In this document: in pieces, positions 52,531-60,432 of the stretch
Layout of the letters: every line of letters begins with the position of its first letter
Position numbering within the stretch: position 1 is the stretch's first letter
Assembly: GCF_005887115.1 (NCBI RefSeq)
Contig: NZ_PNCJ01000015.1
Coordinates: forward strand, 62,001 to 126,000
Direction: 5' to 3'
Origin: Pseudoalteromonas rubra
GTDB taxonomy: Bacteria; Pseudomonadota; Gammaproteobacteria; Enterobacterales; Alteromonadaceae
DNA length: 64,000 nucleotides
Notes under the pieces: model-generated
Databases searched by the model: none
What the model was told of the DNA's origin: nothing
What the model saw: only the letters and a program-made list of their open reading frames with translations
Translations under genes and position numbers: made by a program

Positions 52531-53226
52531 TTACCCTTCTATATCCAGAGCGAACCCTATGCCATGTATTGTTTTGATGATCGGACTGCTAAATGGCTTG
52601 TCTATCGCTTTGCGAAGCTGATAGATATGCGAGCGTAATGCATCAGAGTCTGTCGGTTCATCTCCCCAGATCCTGTCACACAGCTCACTGCGACTCAGCG
52701 CGCGAGGGTGATGCTCCATCAGTAAACGCAAAATTTTAAATGGAATAGGCTGAAGCGTCACTTCACACCCGGCACGTTCAATGTGCTGAGTCTGACTATT
52801 AAGTGATACCGCTTTTTCATCACGCCCCAAAGATAGTGTGTGCTCACTATTAAGTAAATGCCTTTTGGCCAGAGCATTGCAACGTACCCATAACTCTTCA
52901 AGGGCAAAAGGCTTGGTCAGATAGTCGTCTACCCCCAAAGAAAAACCATTGAGTTTGTCATCAAGCGTATCGCGGGCAGTGAGCATAATGATGGGAATAT
53001 GGCGATTGGCTTCTGCTCTGAGTTGCTGACAGACAGCCAATCCATCCATTTTGGGTAGCATCACATCTAGGACCACACAATCGTAAAATTGTTCCAAAGC
53101 AAGTTGTACACCCAGCTCACCGGTATGAGCAAAGTCGATGACCGCACCGTGCGACTCAAAATATTCACCTATATTCAGGCTCAGATCCTGATTGTCTTCA
53201 ATCAGCAGTACTTTTATTTGCGCCAT
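52531..53226 (-). CDS. OmpR-type response regulator
   Basis: A 231-residue regulator. Receiver residues 1-120 have EDN (10-12), phosphoacceptor Asp54 (CVVLDVMLPKMDG) and Lys in YLTKPF. The C-terminal winged helix (about 135-230) ends TIHGIGFALD. I choose ATG 53226; a GTG at 53238 is also in frame. The partner kinase is directly downstream. Phosphorylation should control DNA binding; targets unknown. Confidence 0.9.
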   Translation of the reverse strand: MAQIKVLLIEDNQDLSLNIGEYFESHGAVIDFAHTGELGVQLALEQFYDCVVLDVMLPKMDGLAVCQQLRAEANRHIPIIMLTARDTLDDKLNGFSLGVDDYLTKPFALEELWVRCNALAKRHLLNSEHTLSLGRDEKAVSLNSQTQHIERAGCEVTLQPIPFKILRLLMEHHPRALSRSELCDRIWGDEPTDSDALRSHIYQLRKAIDKPFSSPIIKTIHGIGFALDIEG

Positions 53227-53298
53227 GCAGGACACCACGTTCGTAAGAATATAACTAAAGGCTAACGCGACATTCGTGAAAGCAATGTGAAAATCAGC

Positions 53299-53718
53299 TC
53301 AGGTCGTGTGCAACCAGCGACGCACATACTGCAAAGACAGGTACTCTTGTTTCAGTTTCAGCCAGGAATCACGCGATTGCTGCCAATGCCATTGTTCATC
53401 AGCAATTTTTCGCAGCATATCTTCATTTTTCGCCCGGCTATAAAAAAGCAGATCCTGCGCCGTCGCCAGCTTGGGGAGTGAATCGCTCTGCACTGTAAAC
53501 ATATGCTCGATATGTGTACGCAGATTAAGAATAAGGGTAAACAGATTGGTATTGCTTGCCTGATGGGTTAATAACTCAACAAGTCGTTGCTCTTTTTGAG
53601 GTATAGGGTAGTCATTTAATTCTGTAAAGACCCCGCTCATTGTGTCAATCAGCACTTGTCTGTGACCCTGCGGCAAAGAACAAAACCAGTGAGTCAGTTG
53701 TTGTAGTGGCGGTGCCAT
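53299..53718 (-). CDS. Hypothetical cytoplasmic protein
   Basis: A 139-residue soluble, helix-rich protein with no signal peptide, high in Gln, Leu and Trp (FCSLPQGHRQVLIDTMSGV, then WHWQQSRDSWLKLKQEYLSLQYVRRWLH). No family recognised. It is on the same strand as the two-component pair, about 70 nt upstream of the regulator, so it may share a transcript. Confidence 0.55.
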   Translation of the reverse strand: MAPPLQQLTHWFCSLPQGHRQVLIDTMSGVFTELNDYPIPQKEQRLVELLTHQASNTNLFTLILNLRTHIEHMFTVQSDSLPKLATAQDLLFYSRAKNEDMLRKIADEQWHWQQSRDSWLKLKQEYLSLQYVRRWLHTT

Positions 53719-54012
53719 AGTGTTTCCCGAGTAGTCCCTTGATTAAGGAAAGTCTACCACACGCTGCTTTTATCGTAAAAAGCGTCAGTGTTTAGTGTAA
53801 AAAAGAGGGAAAAGCATAATTACACACTAAGCGGCTTAATGTGGGCAGGCAAATCGACAAAATTAACCCGCCACCAGCACGCATAGTTGATTTAACATTG
53901 GTTTAGTTATAAATCCACCAACCCAATGCAAAGCATTTAGGTATTAAGCACGACCAGCGTGAGCGACGCAGGCTCACTAGGCTTTTTACAACAAAAGCCA
54001 GATTTTGACTGA

Positions 54013-54423
54013 TCACTGTTCTTTGCATGGCACAGCCTGATGAAACCACTTAGCTATCCAACGGAACGGGTTTGGTCTGGGATCCAGTTCAACCATCAGG
54101 TTGAAGCTATAGCCCTTGCGATAATGCGTTCTGATCACGTCCACTCCAAGCTTGTGCTTGGAAACACATCGCCGTAACTCGGAAACTGCCCGGTTAATGG
54201 CATTGTTGTCGACATACTCTTGTTGCCAGATCTCCCGGCACAATTCATCCCGGCCAATCACTCTATCTCTATGACAGATAAAATATTCTAATAAGTCATA
54301 GATAAGAGGTTCCAGCCGCACGCTTTCACCACAATATGTTAACAACCTTTTCCTTTTGTGAAGCTCATAGGGCCCAAATACTGCACGGCTAAAGTCAGCA
54401 TCATAATTATCATTTAACTTCAT
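54013..54423 (-). CDS. Orphan winged-helix (OmpR/ToxR-type) regulator
   Basis: A 136-residue protein made almost only of an OmpR-type winged helix: FGPYELHKRKRLLTYCGES, LEPLIYDLLEYFICHRDRVIGRDELCREIW, NAINRAVSELRRCV and RTHYRKGYSFNL. There is no receiver domain and no transmembrane segment, unlike the larger ToxR-like protein at 37730. AAGGAAG lies upstream of the chosen ATG 54423 with long spacing. It may control the AT-rich region upstream or distant genes. CadC/ToxR-type relatives usually carry a sensor part, which is missing here. Confidence 0.75.
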   Translation of the reverse strand: MKLNDNYDADFSRAVFGPYELHKRKRLLTYCGESVRLEPLIYDLLEYFICHRDRVIGRDELCREIWQQEYVDNNAINRAVSELRRCVSKHKLGVDVIRTHYRKGYSFNLMVELDPRPNPFRWIAKWFHQAVPCKEQ

Positions 54424-54462
54424 GATGATAGACACACTTCCTTTGACGTTTTGAGTTATCAA

Positions 54463-54792
54463 GCAAGGTTAGTGTAGCGTCTGACTGGGCTTTTTAAAAT
54501 CCAATTTGCGATGAAAGTACATGACTTTTGTTAATAGAAAAAATGATAGGTTATCGTAAGTACACTGCAAGGTTTTGTTCACATAGATCAACTAAAGCAC
54601 AAATATAAAACAAAAAATATACAATTTAGGGCATCAGAGTGCGCTGGGCATTTTATTTCCCAGTCTTTATACCGTTATTAGTGACAATGCGCATAAAGTA
54701 ACCAGCTATTCAGCTATTAGTAAATTTCATAGTTATAGATGTAAGGGCAAACACCGGTCTGTTTACCCTGTTTTTGTGGTCGTTTTATCAGG
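54463..54792. other. AT-rich intergenic region
   Basis: A 330-nt gap between two minus-strand genes. It is AT-rich (especially 54580-54630) and probably holds the winged-helix gene promoter. I see no gene and no clear terminator for the DJ-1-type gene's neighbour. Confidence 0.4.
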
Positions 54793-55914
54793 TTATAGTG
54801 TTGCGAGCATCGCTTTAATTTTGTCATTATCCGGGTAGGCTTTCTGTGCTTTTAACAAGCTTGACTTCGCCTGAGCAAAATCATTTTGCCGAACATAGGA
54901 CTGCGCAATCGTGAGTTCAATCATGGGATGATTAAATTGAGACTGGGCAAATGTCATTAATTCAATGGCGTTGTGCAGCTGCAACTGTGTTTTAGCAAAC
55001 TTCGCCTGATAGACACCTATCATGGCAAGCATTTGCACATCATAGCGTTGTGGTGACTGCTTAAATTCAACTATTGCAGCAGCTTTGTCTTTGAACAATA
55101 ATTCCGCCAGCTTCACACTCTGATCGTCTTTATAAGCCGGCTCATTAACATCGTCTACACCCATTGCCCTGACCATTGCAACGGCAGTATCTGCAGTTGA
55201 AAACGGATTTTGGCCGGTGATCAATCGACCATCTATGGTCACTTGATTAAGCATTAAACCATCCTGTTCAAACTGGCCTCCGCGCTCTTTTAACTTGTCT
55301 TCCAGTAAAAACTCAAACTGAGGTCGCCACTTTTTGCCAAAGGCGTCTTCTTCCAGATTGGTAAAACCGTTGACTCTTCTGCCATCGACCAGGTACTCGC
55401 CATTGCTTAACGTGACATCAACCAGTGCAGCGGGCCCATGACACACTGCACCCACCACGCCTTGCTGCTCATAAATTTCCCGGATCAAGCGCTGCAACTC
55501 GGCGTCTTTATGTAAATCAAACATTGGGCCTTTACCACCGACAATAAACACCCCGTCAAATGGCTGACCTTGCAGGCTCGCCAATTTAACCGTGTCGGAC
55601 AAGGCATGCATCGCCTGAGGATCATTTAAGAACGCCTGGTTATAGGACTTTTCTTTATTGTACTCATCTGCTAGTGGCTGCCCCCCCTCAGGCGAGGCCA
55701 GTGTGATCTTAATCCCGTTGTCGTTAAAAACCTGATATGCTTTGCTTAATTCATCAAATTCAAACCCGGGCTGAGTGGTTTTCCCATCAACCTGCTTACC
55801 GAAACTACTTAATACCATCAACACGTGTGGCTGATCTGCGGCATAAGCAGTACTGAGCAAAGTGGTACTCATCAGTGACCATATGGATGCAACTATCAAC
55901 TTTCTCTTCATCAT
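54793..55914 (-). CDS. Exported DJ-1/PfpI-family protein with TPR-like tail
   Basis: A 373-residue exported protein. Signal peptide about 1-25 (STAYAAD). Residues 28-255 form the DJ-1/PfpI (type 1 glutamine amidotransferase-like) domain with nucleophile Cys158 in GAVCHGPAALVDV, in the elbow typical of Hsp31-like proteins, and FEFDE near residue 51 in the position of the acidic partner. Residues 300-373 form two TPR-like helical pairs (MIELTIAQSYVRQNDFAQAKSSLLKAQKAYPDN). Family activities include glyoxalase, deglycase and chaperone functions. Both the export signal and the TPR fusion are unusual. AGGAG precedes the ATG. Confidence 0.83.
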   Translation of the reverse strand: MMKRKLIVASIWSLMSTTLLSTAYAADQPHVLMVLSSFGKQVDGKTTQPGFEFDELSKAYQVFNDNGIKITLASPEGGQPLADEYNKEKSYNQAFLNDPQAMHALSDTVKLASLQGQPFDGVFIVGGKGPMFDLHKDAELQRLIREIYEQQGVVGAVCHGPAALVDVTLSNGEYLVDGRRVNGFTNLEEDAFGKKWRPQFEFLLEDKLKERGGQFEQDGLMLNQVTIDGRLITGQNPFSTADTAVAMVRAMGVDDVNEPAYKDDQSVKLAELLFKDKAAAIVEFKQSPQRYDVQMLAMIGVYQAKFAKTQLQLHNAIELMTFAQSQFNHPMIELTIAQSYVRQNDFAQAKSSLLKAQKAYPDNDKIKAMLATL

Positions 55915-55991
55915 TGAGTCTCCTTTGTTTGGACAGACTCACCGTAACGCTGATACTGTGAAGCCACTGTGAAAAAAGTCGGGATATAGGT

Positions 55992-56447
55992 GTGCAAAAT
56001 CAGATTGAGGATAGCCTGTGGCAACTTTACTTGGGCGTATGGTTCCGCCCCTGCGGCACACTGCCGCTGTCACCCAGTGGCGCAATCATCAGTTTATGGA
56101 ACCCGAATGGTGTAAAGAAAAGTTATGCCGATAACAACCGATACCGGCGACATATATATCAGGCACTTAAGCGCAAAGGATACGACATGCACCTCATGTG
56201 GGGCTGCAGCCCCGATCTCGGTTATCGCGAGTTAAGTGTACTGGTAAACTGCTCACAGAGCCAAGCAACCCGACTGGCAAAAGTGTGCCGCCAAAAAGCC
56301 TTTTACTTTGTAAAAGAGGGGCAGATCTGGTTATACAACACGCAAAATCCGCAGCAATGCTCGCCGCTGCCCGCCACTTTTAAGGCGCGACTCACCTACC
56401 GCAGACCACCTGCTTACAATGAAGCCATTCTGTACCCAAGCATCTAA
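55992..56447 (+). CDS. DUF3293 family protein
   Basis: A 151-residue soluble protein. The pattern FRPCGT, AIISLWNPNG, N-x-x-R-x-x-x-IYQALKRKGYD, MWGCSPDLGYRELSVLV and a final QIWLYN match DUF3293. The start is a GTG at 55992; no ATG fits the conserved N-terminal YLGVWFRP region. It is divergent from the DJ-1 gene and convergent with the GGDEF-EAL gene, 4 nt from its stop. Function unknown. Confidence 0.75.
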   Translation: MQNQIEDSLWQLYLGVWFRPCGTLPLSPSGAIISLWNPNGVKKSYADNNRYRRHIYQALKRKGYDMHLMWGCSPDLGYRELSVLVNCSQSQATRLAKVCRQKAFYFVKEGQIWLYNTQNPQQCSPLPATFKARLTYRRPPAYNEAILYPSI

Positions 56448-56451
56448 AATG

Positions 56452-59265
56452 CTAGGCAAGACTCTTAGCCTGCTCTTGACAAAATTCCTCACACCACACC
56501 TGCAACTCCATCATTGACATCGGTTTTGCATACACATATCCCTGCACCAAATCGCATTCCATTTCTTTGAGGCCCTCCAGTTGCGCAACGTGCTCAACCC
56601 CCTCTGCAATCACAGATAAGCCAAGGCTGGCGGCCATCGACAAAATAGCACGCACCAGATTTTGCGAATCCGGCGCATGCGCAAACTCATGAATAAAGCT
56701 CTTATCGATCTTGATTGTGTTGATCGGAAAGCGACGCAAATAACTCAGCGAAGAGTAGCCTGTACCAAAATCATCGATAGACAACTGTGCGCCGGTAGCC
56801 CTGAGACCTTCAAGCCAGGCCAGAATGGCTTCATCATCATCCAGCAATATGCTTTCTGTGATCTCAAGTGCGAGATTGCCGGGTGCAAATCCGGTTTGGC
56901 GCAAAATATGGCGTAATGTAGTCGCGTTAAAACCCAGCCGGTACTGCTGGCTGGATATGTTTGCCGACAAACAGCAGTTGAGGTTGAGTGAGCGATTCAG
57001 CATCTCAATGTCTGAGGTAGCCTGTGTCAGCATCCACTCACCCAGCTCAGAGATCAAGCCACTTTCCTCTGCAACCGGAATAAACTCATCAGGGGTTATA
57101 TATTGCCCGTCATGGGGCCAGCGTGTTAGTGCCTCAAATCCATAAAGCTGACCCGACTTGAGTTCGATTATTGGTTGATAAAATACCGCCAGCTCATTGT
57201 TGGCAATGGCCTTGCGAAGCAGCTGCTCCAGCTCTACACGACGGTTAACCTGTTGCTGCATGGAAGGCGCAAAATAGTGGTACTGATTACGGCCGCTTTC
57301 TTTGGCTTTGTACATCGCCAAATCTGCCCGGCGCAGTATCTCCTGTTGTTCGCGGGCATCATCGGGCATAATGGCAATGCCGATACTGGCGCCACTGATC
57401 ACTTCAAACCCATTGATGATAAACGGTTGTGCCAGTGATGTGAGAATTTTCTCGGCCACTTTTGCTGCGTCCTCAACATCGCTGATCTGACTGAGCAACA
57501 GCACAAACTCATCGCCTCCAAAGCGCGCCAGCGTGTCTGTGCGGCGCACCAGATGATTAAGCCGGTTGGCAACTTCGAGCAGCAAATTGTCACCCGCGTC
57601 ATGCCCCATCGCATCATTGATGCGTTTAAAGCGATCCAGGTCAATAAACAGCAACGCACTCAAATGTGGCTGTCGTTCAATTTGTTTTAGATCCTGAGAG
57701 ATCCTGTCCAGCAATAAGCGTCGATTTGGCAGCCCTGTCAATGCATCATACATGGCCTGATAGGCGATTTTAGCTTCCTGCTCTTTGCGTTCTGTCATAT
57801 CTGACAACACGGCAATATACTGCTGCACTTGGCCCTGCTCGTCCTGAACAGCACTGATCGCAAGCCATTCCGGGTATATGGTGCCGTCTTTTCGGCGATT
57901 CCAAATCTCAGCAGCCCACTCCCCTTTAGTTTCCAGCGTCTGCCACATATGCTCGTAAAATCGTGTATCGTGACGACCTGAACTGAGCAAGTTTGGCTTT
58001 TTCCCAAGTACTTCGTGCTCCTGATACCCCGTAATGCGGGTAAAAGCCGGGTTCACTGCTGTGATTTCAAGGTCAGCATTGGTTGTCATGATCCCTTCCT
58101 GCGTTGCCTGATACACAGCCGCAGCGGTTTTAAGTTCAGCCTCAACTTCTTTAAACTCGGTAACATCAACGCTTATGTACACATACCCGCCTTCTGCCGT
58201 TCGGGCATGACGGATTTGCAGCCAGCGCCCCTGTGCGGTTTTTTGCAGCCGCTGTGGTGTCTCACTTTGCTCATGGACAAAGTCGGATTTACGCAAATGC
58301 CAGTCATCCAGAGTTTGCGGAAACTGCGCTTTGGATAACACGCCATAATGCCGCAGCCAGCATTGATTGGTCAGTGTCAGTGTGCCTTCGCTGTCGTAGA
58401 GCGCAAACCCTTCTTGCAATCGTTCAATGGCATCGTGAAGTAACTGGCTTGCTTGCAGGGCGTGATTTTTTGCTTTATTAAGTCGCTGTAAAATAAACAA
58501 CAACATCAGTAGAAGCACCACCGCCAGGCCAAACAACTGCTCACTCAGTGTGCCTGTTTGCTGCAATTGCATAGCGTGTAAATCCATTTGTGCCCGATAC
58601 AGGCTGGCAAACGCAGCTTTACTGTCGATAGCAAGATACTGCTGGCGAGTTTTGCGCACCAGGCGGTAATAGTGCACAGCAACCTGAATATGATTGACAA
58701 ATCGGCGACTCAGCAATGCAAAACTCTCATTGCTGTTAGCTGTCTCGGCCAGCATCCGGATCCGGGTATCCAGTAGTACCTCGTCGAGTGGCTGACCTGA
58801 GGTAACCAGACTGGCCAATATGGTACTGGCAAGTAACGCCTGCGGATGCTGTATCGCAATCATTTCATCCAATACCAGAGGCAGGTAGGTCAACCCATTT
58901 CGCATACCCACCGCTCGTGTTTTTAACTGCTCCATCAGCGCCATTTTATGGCTCAGTAACTTCAGATACGCCTGATACTCGGCGCCAACCTGACCAGTTT
59001 GCTGTTTGTCGGTCAAATGATGCAGAGCTTTGTCCAGCTGTTGCAACTCATCAAAATGGCGTAAACTGCCGATACTCAGCGTCAGGGCAAACTTATCCAG
59101 TTTAGCATCAATCGACTTGGCATCGAACAGCAGTGACACCTGCTCATGTTGTCTCTCTCCTGTCGTCACGTGGGCGCGGAAAAAATACACCATCAAGGCC
59201 GTGAGCACGCACATCAGCAAGCATTGACCAATAACGGGGAGGTTGATTTTTACTTTCTGCTTCAT
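56452..59265 (-). CDS. PAS-GGDEF-EAL cyclic-di-GMP protein
   Basis: A 937-residue membrane protein. Transmembrane segments at about 11-29 and 243-260 enclose an all-helical periplasmic sensor region of about 210 residues. Then come two PAS domains (about 270-370 and 380-495), a GGDEF domain with intact GGDEF (583-587) and inhibitory RxxD (RRTD just before), and an EAL domain with EAL at 711-713 and DDFGTGYSS further on. Both enzymatic motifs look intact, so it could make and break c-di-GMP. Its start overlaps the stop of a di-haem cytochrome peroxidase by 4 nt, an unusual coupling. That suggests the sensor responds to redox or peroxide state, by inference. Confidence 0.9.
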   Translation of the reverse strand: MKQKVKINLPVIGQCLLMCVLTALMVYFFRAHVTTGERQHEQVSLLFDAKSIDAKLDKFALTLSIGSLRHFDELQQLDKALHHLTDKQQTGQVGAEYQAYLKLLSHKMALMEQLKTRAVGMRNGLTYLPLVLDEMIAIQHPQALLASTILASLVTSGQPLDEVLLDTRIRMLAETANSNESFALLSRRFVNHIQVAVHYYRLVRKTRQQYLAIDSKAAFASLYRAQMDLHAMQLQQTGTLSEQLFGLAVVLLLMLLFILQRLNKAKNHALQASQLLHDAIERLQEGFALYDSEGTLTLTNQCWLRHYGVLSKAQFPQTLDDWHLRKSDFVHEQSETPQRLQKTAQGRWLQIRHARTAEGGYVYISVDVTEFKEVEAELKTAAAVYQATQEGIMTTNADLEITAVNPAFTRITGYQEHEVLGKKPNLLSSGRHDTRFYEHMWQTLETKGEWAAEIWNRRKDGTIYPEWLAISAVQDEQGQVQQYIAVLSDMTERKEQEAKIAYQAMYDALTGLPNRRLLLDRISQDLKQIERQPHLSALLFIDLDRFKRINDAMGHDAGDNLLLEVANRLNHLVRRTDTLARFGGDEFVLLLSQISDVEDAAKVAEKILTSLAQPFIINGFEVISGASIGIAIMPDDAREQQEILRRADLAMYKAKESGRNQYHYFAPSMQQQVNRRVELEQLLRKAIANNELAVFYQPIIELKSGQLYGFEALTRWPHDGQYITPDEFIPVAEESGLISELGEWMLTQATSDIEMLNRSLNLNCCLSANISSQQYRLGFNATTLRHILRQTGFAPGNLALEITESILLDDDEAILAWLEGLRATGAQLSIDDFGTGYSSLSYLRRFPINTIKIDKSFIHEFAHAPDSQNLVRAILSMAASLGLSVIAEGVEHVAQLEGLKEMECDLVQGYVYAKPMSMMELQVWCEEFCQEQAKSLA

Positions 59266-60197
59266 TGATCCATTTCCTGGTGATGTCCGACTAAACTTTC
59301 CAGAAAAGCGGCAATTGCAGCCAACTCGGCTTCGCTGAGCGAGCGCCCGAGCTGATAACGTGCCATGGTGTTAATCGCCCCGGTCAGGCTTTGTTCACTG
59401 CCATCATGGAAAAAATACGTTTGTCTGGCGGCCATTCTGAGACCAGGCACTTTAAAGGTAAACTTGTCCTCTTCGCGACCCGTGACGTTATATCGACCAT
59501 AATCAGAGGGCTCAATGGCCGTCCCACGGTCGCCAAAATAATCACCAAAAGTGCCCATTTTCGCGAACATATTGCCCCCGACATTTTTTCCCTGATGGCA
59601 ATTGATGCAGCCATAATATTTGAATAAACGATATCCCTCTTGTGCTTGTTCAGACAGGGTCGCTTTACCTTGCAGCCACAAATCAAACGGGGCATTTAAA
59701 GTGATGAGACTACGCTCGTAATGGGCGATGGCGTCACTGATTGAATCGCTCGACAGCCCTTCCCGATATACCTGAGTAAACGCAGTTTTGAACGCTTGAT
59801 CCTGGTTGAGTGTCGCGATTAGCTCGGCCCAGGTGGTTGCAAACTCTTTGGGGTTTTCTACCGGCAGCGTGACCTGCGTTTTTAAATCAATGGCTTTGCC
59901 GTCCCAGGCCTGACGAATATTGAACACTGAGTTGTATACTGTCGGCGCACGAACCTCTCCAAGCCGCCCGAATGCGCCCTTGGAACGGGCAGAATTGTCG
60001 GCCCCGTGGCTTGATAACTGATGACAAGAAGCACAGCTAATATCGTTCGTTCGTGACAACCGAGTATCAAAAAACAACTGTCTGCCCAGTGCAACTTTGC
60101 GCGCATCGGTGGCGACACTTTGCAAAGGTAATATAGGCTCAGCGGCCGCGCCGGCCGAGCCAACAAACAGTACCCAAATCAAAGACCTCAACATCAC
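59262..60197 (-). CDS. Di-haem cytochrome c peroxidase (MauG/CcpA family)
   Basis: A 311-residue exported protein. The signal peptide (about 1-19) is followed by two haem c motifs: CASCH (Cys55, Cys58, His59) and CINCH (Cys197, Cys200, His201). Length and the GRQLFFDTRLS opening fit bacterial di-haem peroxidases, which reduce H2O2 in the periplasm. Its stop overlaps the start of the GGDEF-EAL gene (ATGA). A CTTAGCAA/TTGCTAAG hairpin lies upstream at 60212-60236. Confidence 0.88.
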   Translation of the reverse strand: MMLRSLIWVLFVGSAGAAAEPILPLQSVATDARKVALGRQLFFDTRLSRTNDISCASCHQLSSHGADNSARSKGAFGRLGEVRAPTVYNSVFNIRQAWDGKAIDLKTQVTLPVENPKEFATTWAELIATLNQDQAFKTAFTQVYREGLSSDSISDAIAHYERSLITLNAPFDLWLQGKATLSEQAQEGYRLFKYYGCINCHQGKNVGGNMFAKMGTFGDYFGDRGTAIEPSDYGRYNVTGREEDKFTFKVPGLRMAARQTYFFHDGSEQSLTGAINTMARYQLGRSLSEAELAAIAAFLESLVGHHQEMDQ

Positions 60198-60211
60198 GCT
60201 TTAGTACCACT

Positions 60212-60236
60212 CTTAGCAACTAAACACCTTGCTAAG
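60212..60236. promoter_or_regulatory. Inverted repeat before the peroxidase gene
   Basis: CTTAGCAA (60212-60219) and TTGCTAAG (60229-60236) form an 8-bp inverted repeat with a 9-nt spacer, 15 nt upstream of the peroxidase start on the minus strand. It could be an operator or an mRNA leader hairpin. Confidence 0.4.
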
Positions 60237-60432
60237 GTAGCACTTATTAGTGATACCTGACTTGATATGGAATAAAGAAACCGCGATCTCAGTCGTTGCT
60301 AACGCAGGCTTGTACGCCCCCGTAAAAAGTCCGGCAGGACCAAGCAGGCACAACAATAAAATTCTGACAACGGGAGGTGCAACGCAAAATTTTGTCTAAA
60401 CTTGTGAGATAAGAAGCTTTTTAATCAACCTT

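Noticed and set aside
53959..53977. GTGAGC/GCTCAC hairpin with a nearby T run
   Set aside because: The T run lies on the wrong side for the only gene it could serve (54013-54423, minus), and the stem is only 6 bp, so I do not call a terminator.
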